In this document: positions 1 through 8,148 of the stretch, in pieces
Layout of the letters: every line of letters begins with the position of its first letter
Position numbering within the stretch: position 1 is the stretch's first letter
From: Candidatus Omnitrophota bacterium
GTDB lineage: Bacteria > Omnitrophota > Gorgyraeia > Zapsychrales > Zapsychraceae
Assembly (NCBI GenBank): GCA_016217585.1
Contig: JACRHQ010000064.1
Location: 1 to 8,567, forward strand
Length of the DNA stretch: 8,567 nt
Direction of reading: 5' to 3'
The notes under the pieces: generated by a model
The model's input: only the letters and a program-made list of their open reading frames with translations
What the model was told of the DNA's origin: nothing
Databases searched by the model: none
Made by a program: the position numbers and the translations under genes

Positions 1-759
1 ATCGAATTAAGCGAAGTATCACCTTTGGGCGTGCCGTTTAACAACCTGAAGGAAAGCCCCAGCGAACTGGAAAAACGCCGCAAGATCGAGCTCGGCCGCC
101 CGGGAAGCGCCTGCCCCAAAGGGTTTCTGGTTTCCAACAGGGAATTTACGGAACTTCCCATCTGCACCGCCTCACGGCAATACCAGAAATTGAAACTGGA
201 ACAGCTCAAAACCGTTGAACTCGACCCATCGGCGTTCAAACAGCGCGCGGAGCAGATCACGCGCAAAGCCTGCATCTGTAATGACCTGGCCGAATCCCCC
301 CTGCTCAACCATCATATTGTCACGAAAAACGGGGCCGAACCCAAACGCTTTACCGCCATCTGCCCCGGGCCGAACATCGCTTACTTCTCCAGGGTCGTCT
401 CTCTGGCGGAGATGATCGGGCACATCTACGGGCGGATCAACCTTTTAAACGGCGCGCAGCGGCCCAACATGTTCATCAAGGAATTGCAGCTCAACATCGA
501 ATACTTCGTGAAGGAAGTCAAAAAGATCGCGCCCGCGCCAAGTCAGAAGCAGATCGAGCACCTGAACGAATTCAAGAAGAACCTGATGGAAGGGATGGAA
601 TACTACCGCGAATTATTCCCCAGGATGATCGAAGAAACCGAAGAATACCGCGCGCGCACCCTCGCGCAACTGCAGGAATTTAAAGAACGCCTCGAAGCCT
701 TCATCGCTGAACACGCCGCCATCTTTCCCGTTCCCGCCCGCCACCTCGTCGCGGCGTGA
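1..759 (+). CDS. Nitronate monooxygenase-like flavoprotein, C-terminal part (5' truncated by window edge)
   Basis: The frame is open from base 1 (IELSEVSPLGVPF...) to a TGA at 757-759, so the true start lies outside the window; the TTG at 25 is internal. The segment SPLGVPFNNL, followed by a Cys-containing block (SACPKGFLVSN, PICTASRQY) and RKACICNDLAES, resembles from memory the C-terminal region of long nitronate monooxygenase / 2-nitropropane dioxygenase-like proteins (SPTGFPF...RKCLCNAL). These are FMN enzymes that oxidise nitronates or act as uncharacterised flavin oxidoreductases. The FMN-binding TIM barrel itself would lie upstream and cannot be seen. The last ~110 residues are charged and helical (EFKKNLMEGMEYYRELF, EETEEYRARTLAQLQEFKERLEAF), a probable coiled coil not usual for the family. 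It could instead be an uncharacterised Cys-rich protein. Family call is moderate, function weak. Confidence 0.55.
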   Translation: MELSEVSPLGVPFNNLKESPSELEKRRKIELGRPGSACPKGFLVSNREFTELPICTASRQYQKLKLEQLKTVELDPSAFKQRAEQITRKACICNDLAESPLLNHHIVTKNGAEPKRFTAICPGPNIAYFSRVVSLAEMIGHIYGRINLLNGAQRPNMFIKELQLNIEYFVKEVKKIAPAPSQKQIEHLNEFKKNLMEGMEYYRELFPRMIEETEEYRARTLAQLQEFKERLEAFIAEHAAIFPVPARHLVAA

Positions 760-805
760 ATTTATTCTTCCACTTCTTGCGGTTCACTAGAAAAGAATAA
801 ATTCA
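757..805. repeat. 13-bp perfect inverted repeat at the end of the first gene
   Basis: TGAATTTATTCTT (757-769) is the exact reverse complement of AAGAATAAATTCA (793-805), with a 23-nt loop. The left arm begins with the stop codon of the upstream gene. It could form an AT-rich 3'-end hairpin for transcripts from either side of this convergent gap. It lacks the GC-rich stem and U-tract of a textbook intrinsic terminator. Confidence 0.6.
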
Positions 806-884
806 TCCCGAGCATGCGAGGGATTACCTCATCTTACCTATCAGTTAAAAACTTTTATTATATTATGTCCGCGCGCGTGCTCGC

Positions 885-908
885 AATTCAGCAGGCGTCT
901 GCTGAATT
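885..908. terminator. 10-bp perfect hairpin in the convergent gap; possible terminator
   Basis: AATTCAGCAG (885-894), a GCGT tetraloop (895-898) and CTGCTGAATT (899-908) form a perfect stem. It lies 20 nt beyond the stop codon of the last gene of the minus-strand operon, where a terminator would be expected. No U-tract follows directly on either strand, so termination is inferred from position and stem only. The rest of the 760-927 gap holds no supportable gene. Confidence 0.4.
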
Positions 909-927
909 CAGCCAGCCACTGAACAGA

Positions 928-1212
928 TCAGCGCTGATTGGCGCGGCGGCTGTTTTCCTGCTGGAGCTTCTCCAGGCGGGCCTTGCGCCGGGCGGCGCGG
1001 CGCATCGCCTTGGTGACGGCCTTTTGGGGCGCGGGCTCCCCAAGGGTGGCCAATGAGTCCGTGACGCTGTTAAACCATGTCTGTTGGTCGGCGTAGGCCT
1101 GCACGCCCTTGACGCGCGCCCAACCCGGTGTCACGACGCTAAAAATCAAGGCGGCACTTAGGATAAAAATCCGGAACCGCAGCTGTTTTAAAAAGGCGAT
1201 CCTTGAGTCCAT
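928..1212 (-). CDS. Small secreted basic protein, paralogue of the protein at 1575-1832
   Basis: 94 aa. The N-terminus looks like a Sec signal peptide: basic residues, hydrophobic core FILSAALIFSVV, and likely cleavage after PGWA. The mature part is short, begins RVKGVQAYADQQTWFN and ends in an Arg/Lys-rich helix (MRRAARRKARLEKLQQEN). It aligns without gaps to the operon protein at 1575-1832: 18 of 44 positions identical from QT...N..TD.LAT.G through the RR.AR...R.EKL motif. It is the last gene of the operon, 3 nt after the channel-like gene's TAA, with purine-rich GGACGGG before it. It matches no family I can name. A periplasmic partner of the adjacent membrane protein is possible but is inferred only from gene order. 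Confidence 0.7.
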   Translation of the reverse strand: MDSRIAFLKQLRFRIFILSAALIFSVVTPGWARVKGVQAYADQQTWFNSVTDSLATLGEPAPQKAVTKAMRRAARRKARLEKLQQENSRRANQR

Positions 1213-1215
1213 CGA

Positions 1216-1569
1216 TTAAGGCCCGTCCTTGTCGCGGCGCAATTCCTCTTCCAGATGGTTCACGCCGATACGCCAGATCTTTCCGAAAAACGGCCCGAAA
1301 AGAAACCCTAACGCGGCCACCCCGCCGCCGACGGAGATAAAGGCCATCAAGGAAGCGAAAACTTTGCCGGCCGCGGTTTGCGGGATCATCATCGGCCCCT
1401 GGGCGGTGGCGATCATGCTCATAAAGTAAAACGCGTCCAGGTACGAATACCCTTCCAGATAATGCATCCCCAAAGTGCCGATCGTCATCAAGGAAGAAAT
1501 AAACGCCAGGGCGAGTGCCCCTCTTTTAAAAGGTGAACGGTAATGACGGTAGTGGTGATGCGAGTTCAT
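1216..1569 (-). CDS. Two-helix potassium-channel-like (Ion_trans_2-type) membrane protein with non-canonical pore loop
   Basis: 117 aa. After a His/Arg-rich N-terminus (HHHYRHYR) come a membrane helix at about residues 17-36, a re-entrant-loop-like segment SYLDAFYFMSMIATAQGPMM (42-61) followed by IPQTAAGK, and a second helix at about 68-95 ending FLFGPFFGK. The tail is charged and cytoplasmic. The plan (AFYF, T at the filter position, P-T-GK, then FA..MAF) matches the M1-P-M2 layout of KcsA-like channels, where the loop reads T-V-G-Y-G-D. Here TAQGPMMIP replaces it, so potassium selectivity cannot be assumed. It starts 5 nt after the preceding gene's stop with no clear Shine-Dalgarno, consistent with translational coupling. 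Flanking genes on both sides encode paralogous secreted proteins. It could also be a non-conducting membrane scaffold. Confidence 0.65.
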   Translation of the reverse strand: MNSHHHYRHYRSPFKRGALALAFISSLMTIGTLGMHYLEGYSYLDAFYFMSMIATAQGPMMIPQTAAGKVFASLMAFISVGGGVAALGFLFGPFFGKIWRIGVNHLEEELRRDKDGP

Positions 1570-1574
1570 GATTG

Positions 1575-4182
<2,608 letters not shown>

Positions 4183-4190
4183 TTTATTTT

Positions 4191-4198
4191 TCCCTCCT
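4191..4198 (-). promoter_or_regulatory. Strong ribosome binding site deciding the redoxin start
   Basis: AGGAGGGA on the minus strand sits 8 nt before the ATG at 4182. It is the strongest Shine-Dalgarno in the operon and favours this start over the TTG at 4230. Confidence 0.8.
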
Positions 4199-4239
4199 GT
4201 TTTTTCCCGTCCCTGCGGATTTCTTGTCAAGCCTCAATC

Positions 4240-4267
4240 ATTATAGCCCCGCGCCTGATGGTGTCAA
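4240..4267 (-). promoter_or_regulatory. Consensus sigma70-type promoter of the redoxin-thiC operon
   Basis: On the minus strand TTGACA (4262-4267) and TATAAT (4240-4245) are both perfect consensus hexamers, 16 bp apart. Transcription should start near 4233, giving a leader of about 50 nt before the ATG at 4182. The promoter lies just after the stop codon of the upstream gene, so this operon has its own promoter. No operator is evident. Confidence 0.85.
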
Positions 4268-4271
4268 GACC

Positions 4272-4289
4272 GTTCCCCGTGCGGGAAAC
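4272..4289. terminator. Short hairpin after the PsbP/DcrB-like gene; weak terminator candidate
   Basis: On the minus strand GTTTCCC, a GCAC loop and GGGGAAC can pair over 7 bp with one G-U pair. It lies a few bases after the stop codon of the upstream gene and just before the -35 box of the next operon. There is no U-tract, so this may only be a partial barrier to read-through. Confidence 0.3.
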
Positions 4290-4292
4290 ATT

Positions 4293-4871
4293 CTACCAAA
4301 GCTGGGCGGAAATTTTAAAGGTATCTTTGGAAGCCTCGAAGGCCGGGCGGTATTGTTTAAAGGCGTCTGGGGCGGCCGTGTACTGGATCTTGTAAAGCCG
4401 GTTGATGTCGTTGACCATGTAGAATTCGAAACTGACCAGGGAACTCTCCGGGTCCTGATAAAATACCCACCAGAAAACGTTGTTGTCGATTTTAATCTGC
4501 CCTCTGTCAATCAGCCGGTACCCGGCTTTTACAAGAGCGTCGATCAAGGTGGGGAAATCGTCCTCCAGCCAGGTCGGGTTGGCGAGCTTGACGGTTAAAA
4601 CGGCCATGCTGGCGACCGGGATATCGGCATTCGGAACCTTCCCGGGTACGGCAAACATGACAACTTCCGGCTTATCGGCCGCCTCGAAGACGGGACTGAC
4701 ACCCCGCGGATCCTTAAGCTGTTCCCAGCCCGCGGGAGGGACAAAGCTGTATCCATGCCCTTTATGGACGCTCGATTTAAACAACGAACTGGAGGCCAGG
4801 ACCTTCAGGCACAAGACCACCACCAGAAACGTGACTATCGCCTTGATAATTTTTGCGCTGTCGTCATCCAT
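4293..4871 (-). CDS. Membrane-anchored protein with a PsbP/DcrB (DUF1795)-like domain
   Basis: 192 aa. A single N-terminal hydrophobic helix (residues about 8-28, KAIVTFLVVVLCLKVLA) should anchor the protein with its main domain outside the cytoplasm. The domain begins GYSFVPPAGWEQLKD, the usual opening of PsbP/DcrB-like folds (a 'sxxxPxGW' strand). It continues with VMFAVPGK, a helix PTLIDALVKAGYRLIDRG, and strands NNVFWWVFY, VSFEFYMVND and RLYKIQYTA, ending YRPAFEASKDTFKI. That closing F...F...SF-type helix is typical of the superfamily. No catalytic residues are apparent. Function unknown; related proteins are small lipoproteins or photosystem accessory factors. It has its own extended -10 promoter and is divergent from the hydrolase at 4961. 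Family call is by pattern, not by alignment. Confidence 0.6.
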   Translation of the reverse strand: MDDDSAKIIKAIVTFLVVVLCLKVLASSSLFKSSVHKGHGYSFVPPAGWEQLKDPRGVSPVFEAADKPEVVMFAVPGKVPNADIPVASMAVLTVKLANPTWLEDDFPTLIDALVKAGYRLIDRGQIKIDNNVFWWVFYQDPESSLVSFEFYMVNDINRLYKIQYTAAPDAFKQYRPAFEASKDTFKISAQLW

Positions 4872-4905
4872 CCCGTTTGAAGTCCCCTGTATTTCTTTGA
4901 GGGTC

Positions 4906-4914
4906 AGTATACCA
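4906..4914 (-). promoter_or_regulatory. Extended -10 promoter for the PsbP/DcrB-like gene
   Basis: The minus strand reads TGG-TATACT, a TGn-extended -10 (TATACT at 4906-4911). There is only a poor -35 at normal spacing, as is common for extended -10 promoters. It faces away from the hydrolase promoter; the two upstream regions overlap around 4926-4934, so the promoters may interfere. Confidence 0.5.
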
Positions 4915-4925
4915 CAAATTATTCA

Positions 4926-4954
4926 TTGGCAAAACATGTCCCCTTTTATATAAT
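4926..4954 (+). promoter_or_regulatory. Promoter of the MBL-fold hydrolase, placing the start site at the ATG
   Basis: TTGGCA (4926-4931), a 17-bp spacer and TATAAT (4949-4954) make a near-consensus promoter. The normal start 6-8 nt past the -10 falls on 4960-4962, exactly at the ATG at 4961. Confidence 0.8.
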
Positions 4955-4960
4955 AACGCC

Positions 4961-5611
4961 ATGACTTTGCCTGACGAGCTTGTCCTGAAACAAATGGAAC
5001 TCGGCCCCATGGGAAATTTCCAGTATTTCCTGGGGGACGCCCGCAGCAAACAAATCGCCGTCGTGGACCCGGCCTGGGACGTCGATTATCTGTGCGACGA
5101 GGCCAGGAAAAACGGCTACGCAATTTCCCTTGTCCTTTTAACCCACGGCCACCCGGACCACGTCAACGGCCTCAAAGAGATCCTCTCGCGCCACGACGTG
5201 CCGGCGTACATCTCCCGGCATGAAGCGCCCTTTCTGAAACCGCGGCACAAAAATATCGTCGAAGCCGAAGACCGGCAAAAAATCAAAATCGGCGCCATCG
5301 AAATCGAGTGCTTCCTGACCCCCGGCCACACGCCCGGTTGCCAGTGTTTCAAATACAAGGATGTCCTTATTTCCGGCGACACCCTTTTTATCGACGGGTG
5401 CGGGCGCTGCGACCTGCCCGGCAGCGACCCGAAACAAATGTACCATTCGCTTTATCATGTCCTGATGAAACTCCCCGACACGACCACCATCTACCCGGGA
5501 CATAACTACGGCCCGGTGCCCTTTGCCACGCTCGCCGAACAGAAAAAAAACAACCCCTACCTGACCTGTACCGGCATCGAGGAATTTCTCTCCGAACGCA
5601 TGGGGGTTTAA
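4961..5611 (+). CDS. Metallo-beta-lactamase-fold hydrolase (glyoxalase II / ETHE1-like)
   Basis: 216 aa, cytoplasmic. The full metal-binding set is present: THGHPDH (His62, His64, Asp66, His67), His123 in TPGHTPGC, Asp140 in SGDTLF and His181 in YPGHNYG. The segment GCGRCDLPGSDPKQMYHSL and the end EQKKNNPYL are characteristic of the short hydroxyacylglutathione hydrolase/persulfide-dioxygenase-like branch. Activity would be thioester hydrolysis or sulfur oxidation; the sequence alone cannot choose between them. The C-terminal substrate domain of classical glyoxalase II is absent, consistent with its short length. The start at 4961 lacks a Shine-Dalgarno because the predicted transcript begins there (leaderless). 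Single-gene unit, convergent with the SDR gene 27 nt downstream; no convincing terminator between them. Confidence 0.9.
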   Translation: MTLPDELVLKQMELGPMGNFQYFLGDARSKQIAVVDPAWDVDYLCDEARKNGYAISLVLLTHGHPDHVNGLKEILSRHDVPAYISRHEAPFLKPRHKNIVEAEDRQKIKIGAIEIECFLTPGHTPGCQCFKYKDVLISGDTLFIDGCGRCDLPGSDPKQMYHSLYHVLMKLPDTTTIYPGHNYGPVPFATLAEQKKNNPYLTCTGIEEFLSERMGV

Positions 5612-5638
5612 TCCGCAGGAACGAGTCGCGGCCTGTCC

Positions 5639-6505
5639 CTACGTTTTCAACCCCTTCAAAAAGAACGCGCGGATCATGGCGCTGTAGACGCGAAACGGCA
5701 GCGCCCGGCGCAGCCAGTAAAGGATTTGTCCTTCGACGTCGGGGATGTTGCGAAACGGCGGATTTTTTGCCCGGATCAATTTCTCAACTATGATGCCGAT
5801 CTCCTCGGGATCTTTGTGGCAGTCCTCGACGTAGGCCGCGACTTTTTTCTTCAGATGCCGGGAGATAGCGTAATAAGGGCTGTTGGGGTGGTCGAAATAC
5901 CGCGCGTAACGGGCGTTCTCGTAGAAAATTCTGGTCTTGTACGTGCCGGGCTCAACCAAGAGGACATCGATGCCAAAAAACTTCAGCTCGTAGCGCAGGC
6001 TTTCGCTGAAGGCCTCCAGCGCCCACTTGCTGGCGTTGTAGGCGGAAAAGGCCGGCGACGCGGAGAAGCCGGCGACGCTCGAGATGTTGATGATCTTCCC
6101 GCGCCGGCGCTGGCGCATGAGCGGGATGACCGCGCGGGTCACGTTCTGCACACCGAAAAAATTCACCTCAAACTGCGCGCGGATCTCCTCGTCGGTCAAG
6201 TCTTCGAAAAAGCCGCCGATCCCGTAACCGGCGTTGTTGACCAGGACATCGATGTATCCATAGCGGCCGTTGACATGGTCGACCGCCCGCGTGACCGAGG
6301 CCTTGTCGGTCACGTCCATCGGGACGATGTCCGCGATGCCGCCGCGGCGGTTGATCTCGCTGGTGAGACTCCCTTGCTTGCGCGTATCGCGCATCGTGGC
6401 GACGACCCGGTATCCGCGGGAGGCGAGCCGGGCGGCGGTCAAAAGTCCAAACCCGCTGGAGCAGCCGGTGATAAAGACGACTGGGGAATTGGAAGGTTGA
6501 GACAT
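5639..6505 (-). CDS. Classical short-chain dehydrogenase/reductase (SDR)
   Basis: 288 aa. The Rossmann motif TGCSSGFG (13-20), DV after the fourth strand (VPMDVTD), NNAGYG (90-95), INISSVAG with the catalytic Ser at about 143, and YNASK (Tyr156, Lys160) are all present. VEPGTYKTRIF follows. Arg39 in TMRD suggests preference for NADP(H). Substrate unknown; the closest look is to 17beta-hydroxysteroid/retinol dehydrogenase-like SDRs acting on lipids or alcohols, and the C-terminal extension (ILYWLRRALPFRVYSAMIRAFF) could associate with membranes. The ATG at 6505 is preferred because the Rossmann strand starts soon after; an in-frame GTG at 6568 would add 21 residues encoded by the repeat element. 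It follows aroC by 91 nt and may share its transcript. Confidence 0.92.
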   Translation of the reverse strand: MSQPSNSPVVFITGCSSGFGLLTAARLASRGYRVVATMRDTRKQGSLTSEINRRGGIADIVPMDVTDKASVTRAVDHVNGRYGYIDVLVNNAGYGIGGFFEDLTDEEIRAQFEVNFFGVQNVTRAVIPLMRQRRRGKIINISSVAGFSASPAFSAYNASKWALEAFSESLRYELKFFGIDVLLVEPGTYKTRIFYENARYARYFDHPNSPYYAISRHLKKKVAAYVEDCHKDPEEIGIIVEKLIRAKNPPFRNIPDVEGQILYWLRRALPFRVYSAMIRAFFLKGLKT

Positions 6506-6511
6506 AGCATT

Positions 6512-6594
6512 AGAGGTAGAGAGGTAAGTGATAAGAGGTAAAAATGATTTTGCCCATTTATTTCTCACCTCCTACCTCTTTACCTCTTACCTCT
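6512..6594. repeat. Inverted cluster of AGAGGTA / TACCTCT heptamers between aroC and the SDR gene
   Basis: Three AGAGGTA units (6512-6518, 6520-6526, 6534-6540) face three TACCTCT units (6573-6579, 6581-6587, 6588-6594), with a degenerate CACCTCC beside the second set. The halves can fold back on a stem of about 30 bp with mismatches around an AT-rich centre (6541-6565). It fills nearly the whole intergenic gap and may act as a 3' hairpin for aroC. On the minus strand it also presents AGGAGGTGA-like purine runs. Confidence 0.75.
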
Positions 6595-6596
6595 GT

Positions 6597-7661
6597 TTAT
6601 TTGAGCGCCTTCTGCATCATCAGGGCATCAACGAGAGTTATCGCGATCATCGCTTCCACGACGGGAACGACCCGTGGGCAGATGCAAGGGTCGTGGCGGC
6701 CCTTGACCTCGAGGATGGCGGCCTTGAAATCCCGTGAAACGGTCGACTGCTTCTGCGCGATCGAAGACGTCGGTTTAACGGCCAGGCGCAAAACGATATC
6801 CTCCCCGTCGGAGATGCCGCCCAGGATCCCCCCGGCATGGTTGGTGCGGGTGCGCACCCGATCGCCGTCCATATAAAATTTATCATTGTGCTGGGATCCG
6901 AGCATCCCGGCGGCCGCGAAGCCGGCGCCGAACTCGACCCCGCGCACCGCGCCGATGGACATCAGCGCGCAGGCCAGACGCGCGTTGAGTTTATCATAAA
7001 CGGGATCGCCCAATCCCGGCGGGCAGCCGTGCACGACCGCCTCCACAATGCCGCCGATAGAATCACAGCTCTTGCGTACTTCTTCGACTTTGGCGATCAT
7101 CTGTTCGGCCGCTTCCAAGTCCGGCGCCCGCACGATATTTTTCTCGATGACGGAGAAATCTTTTTTCTTCGCGTAAATCCCGCCGATGGCCAGCGTGTAG
7201 GCCACGACAATAATCTTGTGCTGGTGCAAAATTTTTTTGGCAATCGCGCCGGCCGCCACCCGGCAGGCCGTCTCGCGCCCGGAGGCGCGTCCGCCGCCGC
7301 GGTAATCGCGGTTCCCATATTTCATCCAATAGGTATAATCGGCGTGGCCGGGGCGAAAAAGATTCTTGATGTCTTCATAATCTTTGCTGCGCTGGTCTTC
7401 GTTGCGGATCAGGAGGGCCACGGGAGCCCCGGTGGTCTTGCCTTCAAAAATACCGGAGAGGATTTCGGCTTTATCCGGTTCCTTGCGGTGGGTCGTGACT
7501 TTGCTTTGACCGGGCTTGCGCCGATCTAATTCAAATTGAATATCCGATTCAGTTAAAGGGAGATTGGGCGGGACGCCGTCGACGATCACGCCGATGGCCG
7601 GGCCGTGGCTTTCGCCGAAGGTGGTGATGCGGAAAATTTGGCCGAAGGAGTTACTTGCCAT
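6597..7661 (-). CDS. aroC: Chorismate synthase AroC
   Basis: AroC converts 5-enolpyruvylshikimate 3-phosphate to chorismate, the last shikimate-pathway step, using reduced FMN. The product is 354 aa and complete. It shows the signature FGESHG (15-20, with His19), RRKPGQS, FRPGHADYTYWMKYGNRDYRGGGRASGRETA (103-132 region, with His106), VHGCPPGLG, FGAGFAAAGMLGSQHND, NHAGGILGGISDGEDI and the C-terminal GRHDPCICPRVVPVVEAM. Start at ATG 7661 matches the family N-terminus ([16 protein letters not shown]). It begins 37 nt after hicA on the same strand with no clear promoter of its own, so it may depend on the hicBA promoter. A diverged fragment of another aroC lies upstream at 8149-8337. Confidence 0.97.
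   Translation of the reverse strand: MASNSFGQIFRITTFGESHGPAIGVIVDGVPPNLPLTESDIQFELDRRKPGQSKVTTHRKEPDKAEILSGIFEGKTTGAPVALLIRNEDQRSKDYEDIKNLFRPGHADYTYWMKYGNRDYRGGGRASGRETACRVAAGAIAKKILHQHKIIVVAYTLAIGGIYAKKKDFSVIEKNIVRAPDLEAAEQMIAKVEEVRKSCDSIGGIVEAVVHGCPPGLGDPVYDKLNARLACALMSIGAVRGVEFGAGFAAAGMLGSQHNDKFYMDGDRVRTRTNHAGGILGGISDGEDIVLRLAVKPTSSIAQKQSTVSRDFKAAILEVKGRHDPCICPRVVPVVEAMIAITLVDALMMQKALK
7603..7628. repeat. 26-bp perfect direct repeat, copy in the intact aroC
   Basis: Identical to 8282-8307 and in the same codon register within the FGESHG-encoding region of both aroC copies. Recombination between the two copies would remove 679 bp including hicBA and leave one continuous aroC frame. Confidence 0.9.
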
Positions 7662-7698
7662 TATGTTCGCCGCTTATTGCCCGTCCTCAGAATTTCGA

Positions 7699-7920
7699 CT
7701 ACAAATCGTTAAATTTCTCAACGGTCAAACTCGCTTGCCGGATAAGACTTTTTAACAAACCGATACCAAGTTCTTTATGTTGGGGAACGGACAACGTGTA
7801 TGGATAATCGGACTTAACCAGCATGACATGCGACCCGGCCTGACGGTCAACCGTCCAGCCGGCCCGTTTAAACTTTTTCACCGCTTCAGCGCCTGAACAC
7901 AACCGCAGGCGATGGCTCAC
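7699..7920 (-). CDS. hicA: HicA-family toxin (mRNA interferase)
   Basis: 73 aa, within the normal HicA range. HicA toxins have a dsRBD-like fold and cleave mRNA; HicB neutralises them. Visible features are SGAEAVKKFKRAGWTVDRQAGSHVML with the catalytic His31 after GS, the strand TLSVPQHKELGIG, and the closing helix LLKSLIRQASLTVEKF. The start is a GTG at 7920 whose last two bases open the hicB TGA (GTGA overlap), indicating translational coupling with the antitoxin made first. No truncation or loss of key residues is visible, so it should be active. Confidence 0.93.
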   Translation of the reverse strand: MSHRLRLCSGAEAVKKFKRAGWTVDRQAGSHVMLVKSDYPYTLSVPQHKELGIGLLKSLIRQASLTVEKFNDL

Positions 7921-8117
7921 ACCAGCACCGCAACTTTTCTGGCGTGGCGATGCCTGGCTTTATCATTCATAACGGCCAGCCAGCCGGCGATGGCTTCTTT
8001 AATATTTGCTTTCGCCTCGGCTATTGTTTCGCCCTGAGAAACACACCCGGGCAAAGCAGGCACTTCCGCAAAATAATAACCTGTTGCATCCTGTTCAATA
8101 ACGGCTAACAGCTTCAT
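7917..8117 (-). CDS. hicB: HicB-family antitoxin, short form without DNA-binding domain
   Basis: 66 aa. The partial RNase H-like HicB fold is seen as AVIEQDATGYYFAEVPALPGCVSQGETIAEAKANIKEAIAGWL, with the hallmark P-LPGC-S-G-T-EA-N--EA pattern. The C-terminus (NDKARHRHARKVAVLV) is too short for the helix-turn-helix or ribbon-helix-helix domain of longer HicB proteins. Autoregulation through that domain is therefore not expected unless another factor helps. The gene has a good Shine-Dalgarno (GGGAGGT at 8126-8132). Gene order is antitoxin then toxin, the reverse of the E. coli hicAB arrangement. Confidence 0.92.
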   Translation of the reverse strand: MKLLAVIEQDATGYYFAEVPALPGCVSQGETIAEAKANIKEAIAGWLAVMNDKARHRHARKVAVLV

Positions 8118-8125
8118 ATATTTTT

Positions 8126-8147
8126 ACCTCCCGCGACAAGTATAACA
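8126..8147 (-). promoter_or_regulatory. hicBA promoter (extended -10) and ribosome binding site
   Basis: The minus strand reads TGT-TATACT (8139-8147), a TGn-extended -10 with no good -35, then GGGAGGT (8126-8132) before the hicB ATG at 8117. A start near 8132 gives a very short leader that begins at the Shine-Dalgarno. The promoter abuts the stop codon of the aroC fragment (8149-8151). Confidence 0.55.
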
Positions 8148-8148
8148 T

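Noticed and set aside
4183..4230. Longer redoxin protein from the TTG at 4230
   Set aside because: It lies about 3 nt from the predicted transcript start, has no Shine-Dalgarno, and adds a non-conserved MTRNPQGREKTGGKNK; the ATG at 4182 has AGGAGGGA at ideal spacing.
4225..4230. A second TTGACA on the minus strand as another promoter
   Set aside because: No -10-like hexamer is found at suitable spacing downstream of it.
4183..4292. TPP riboswitch upstream of the thiC operon
   Set aside because: The leader downstream of the consensus promoter is only about 50 nt and has no TPP aptamer core motifs.
5612..5638. Bidirectional terminator between the hydrolase and the SDR gene
   Set aside because: Only a 4-5 bp CAGG/CCTG pairing is possible with no T-tract, which is too weak to annotate.
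5726..6541. 271-codon plus-strand frame opposite the SDR gene
   Set aside because: It mirrors the codon pattern of the SDR on the other strand, has a low-complexity composition and no motif.
6512..6594. CRISPR array
   Set aside because: The units are 7 bp, appear in both orientations and have no regular spacers; there are no cas genes.
6837..7529. 230-codon plus-strand frame opposite aroC
   Set aside because: It is a shadow of aroC, as shown by full conservation of AroC motifs on the minus strand.
7662..7698. Transposon or REP-type end between hicA and aroC (minus strand AAATTCTGAGGACGG)
   Set aside because: It loosely resembles repeat ends I remember, but there is no matching partner, target duplication or transposase in the window.
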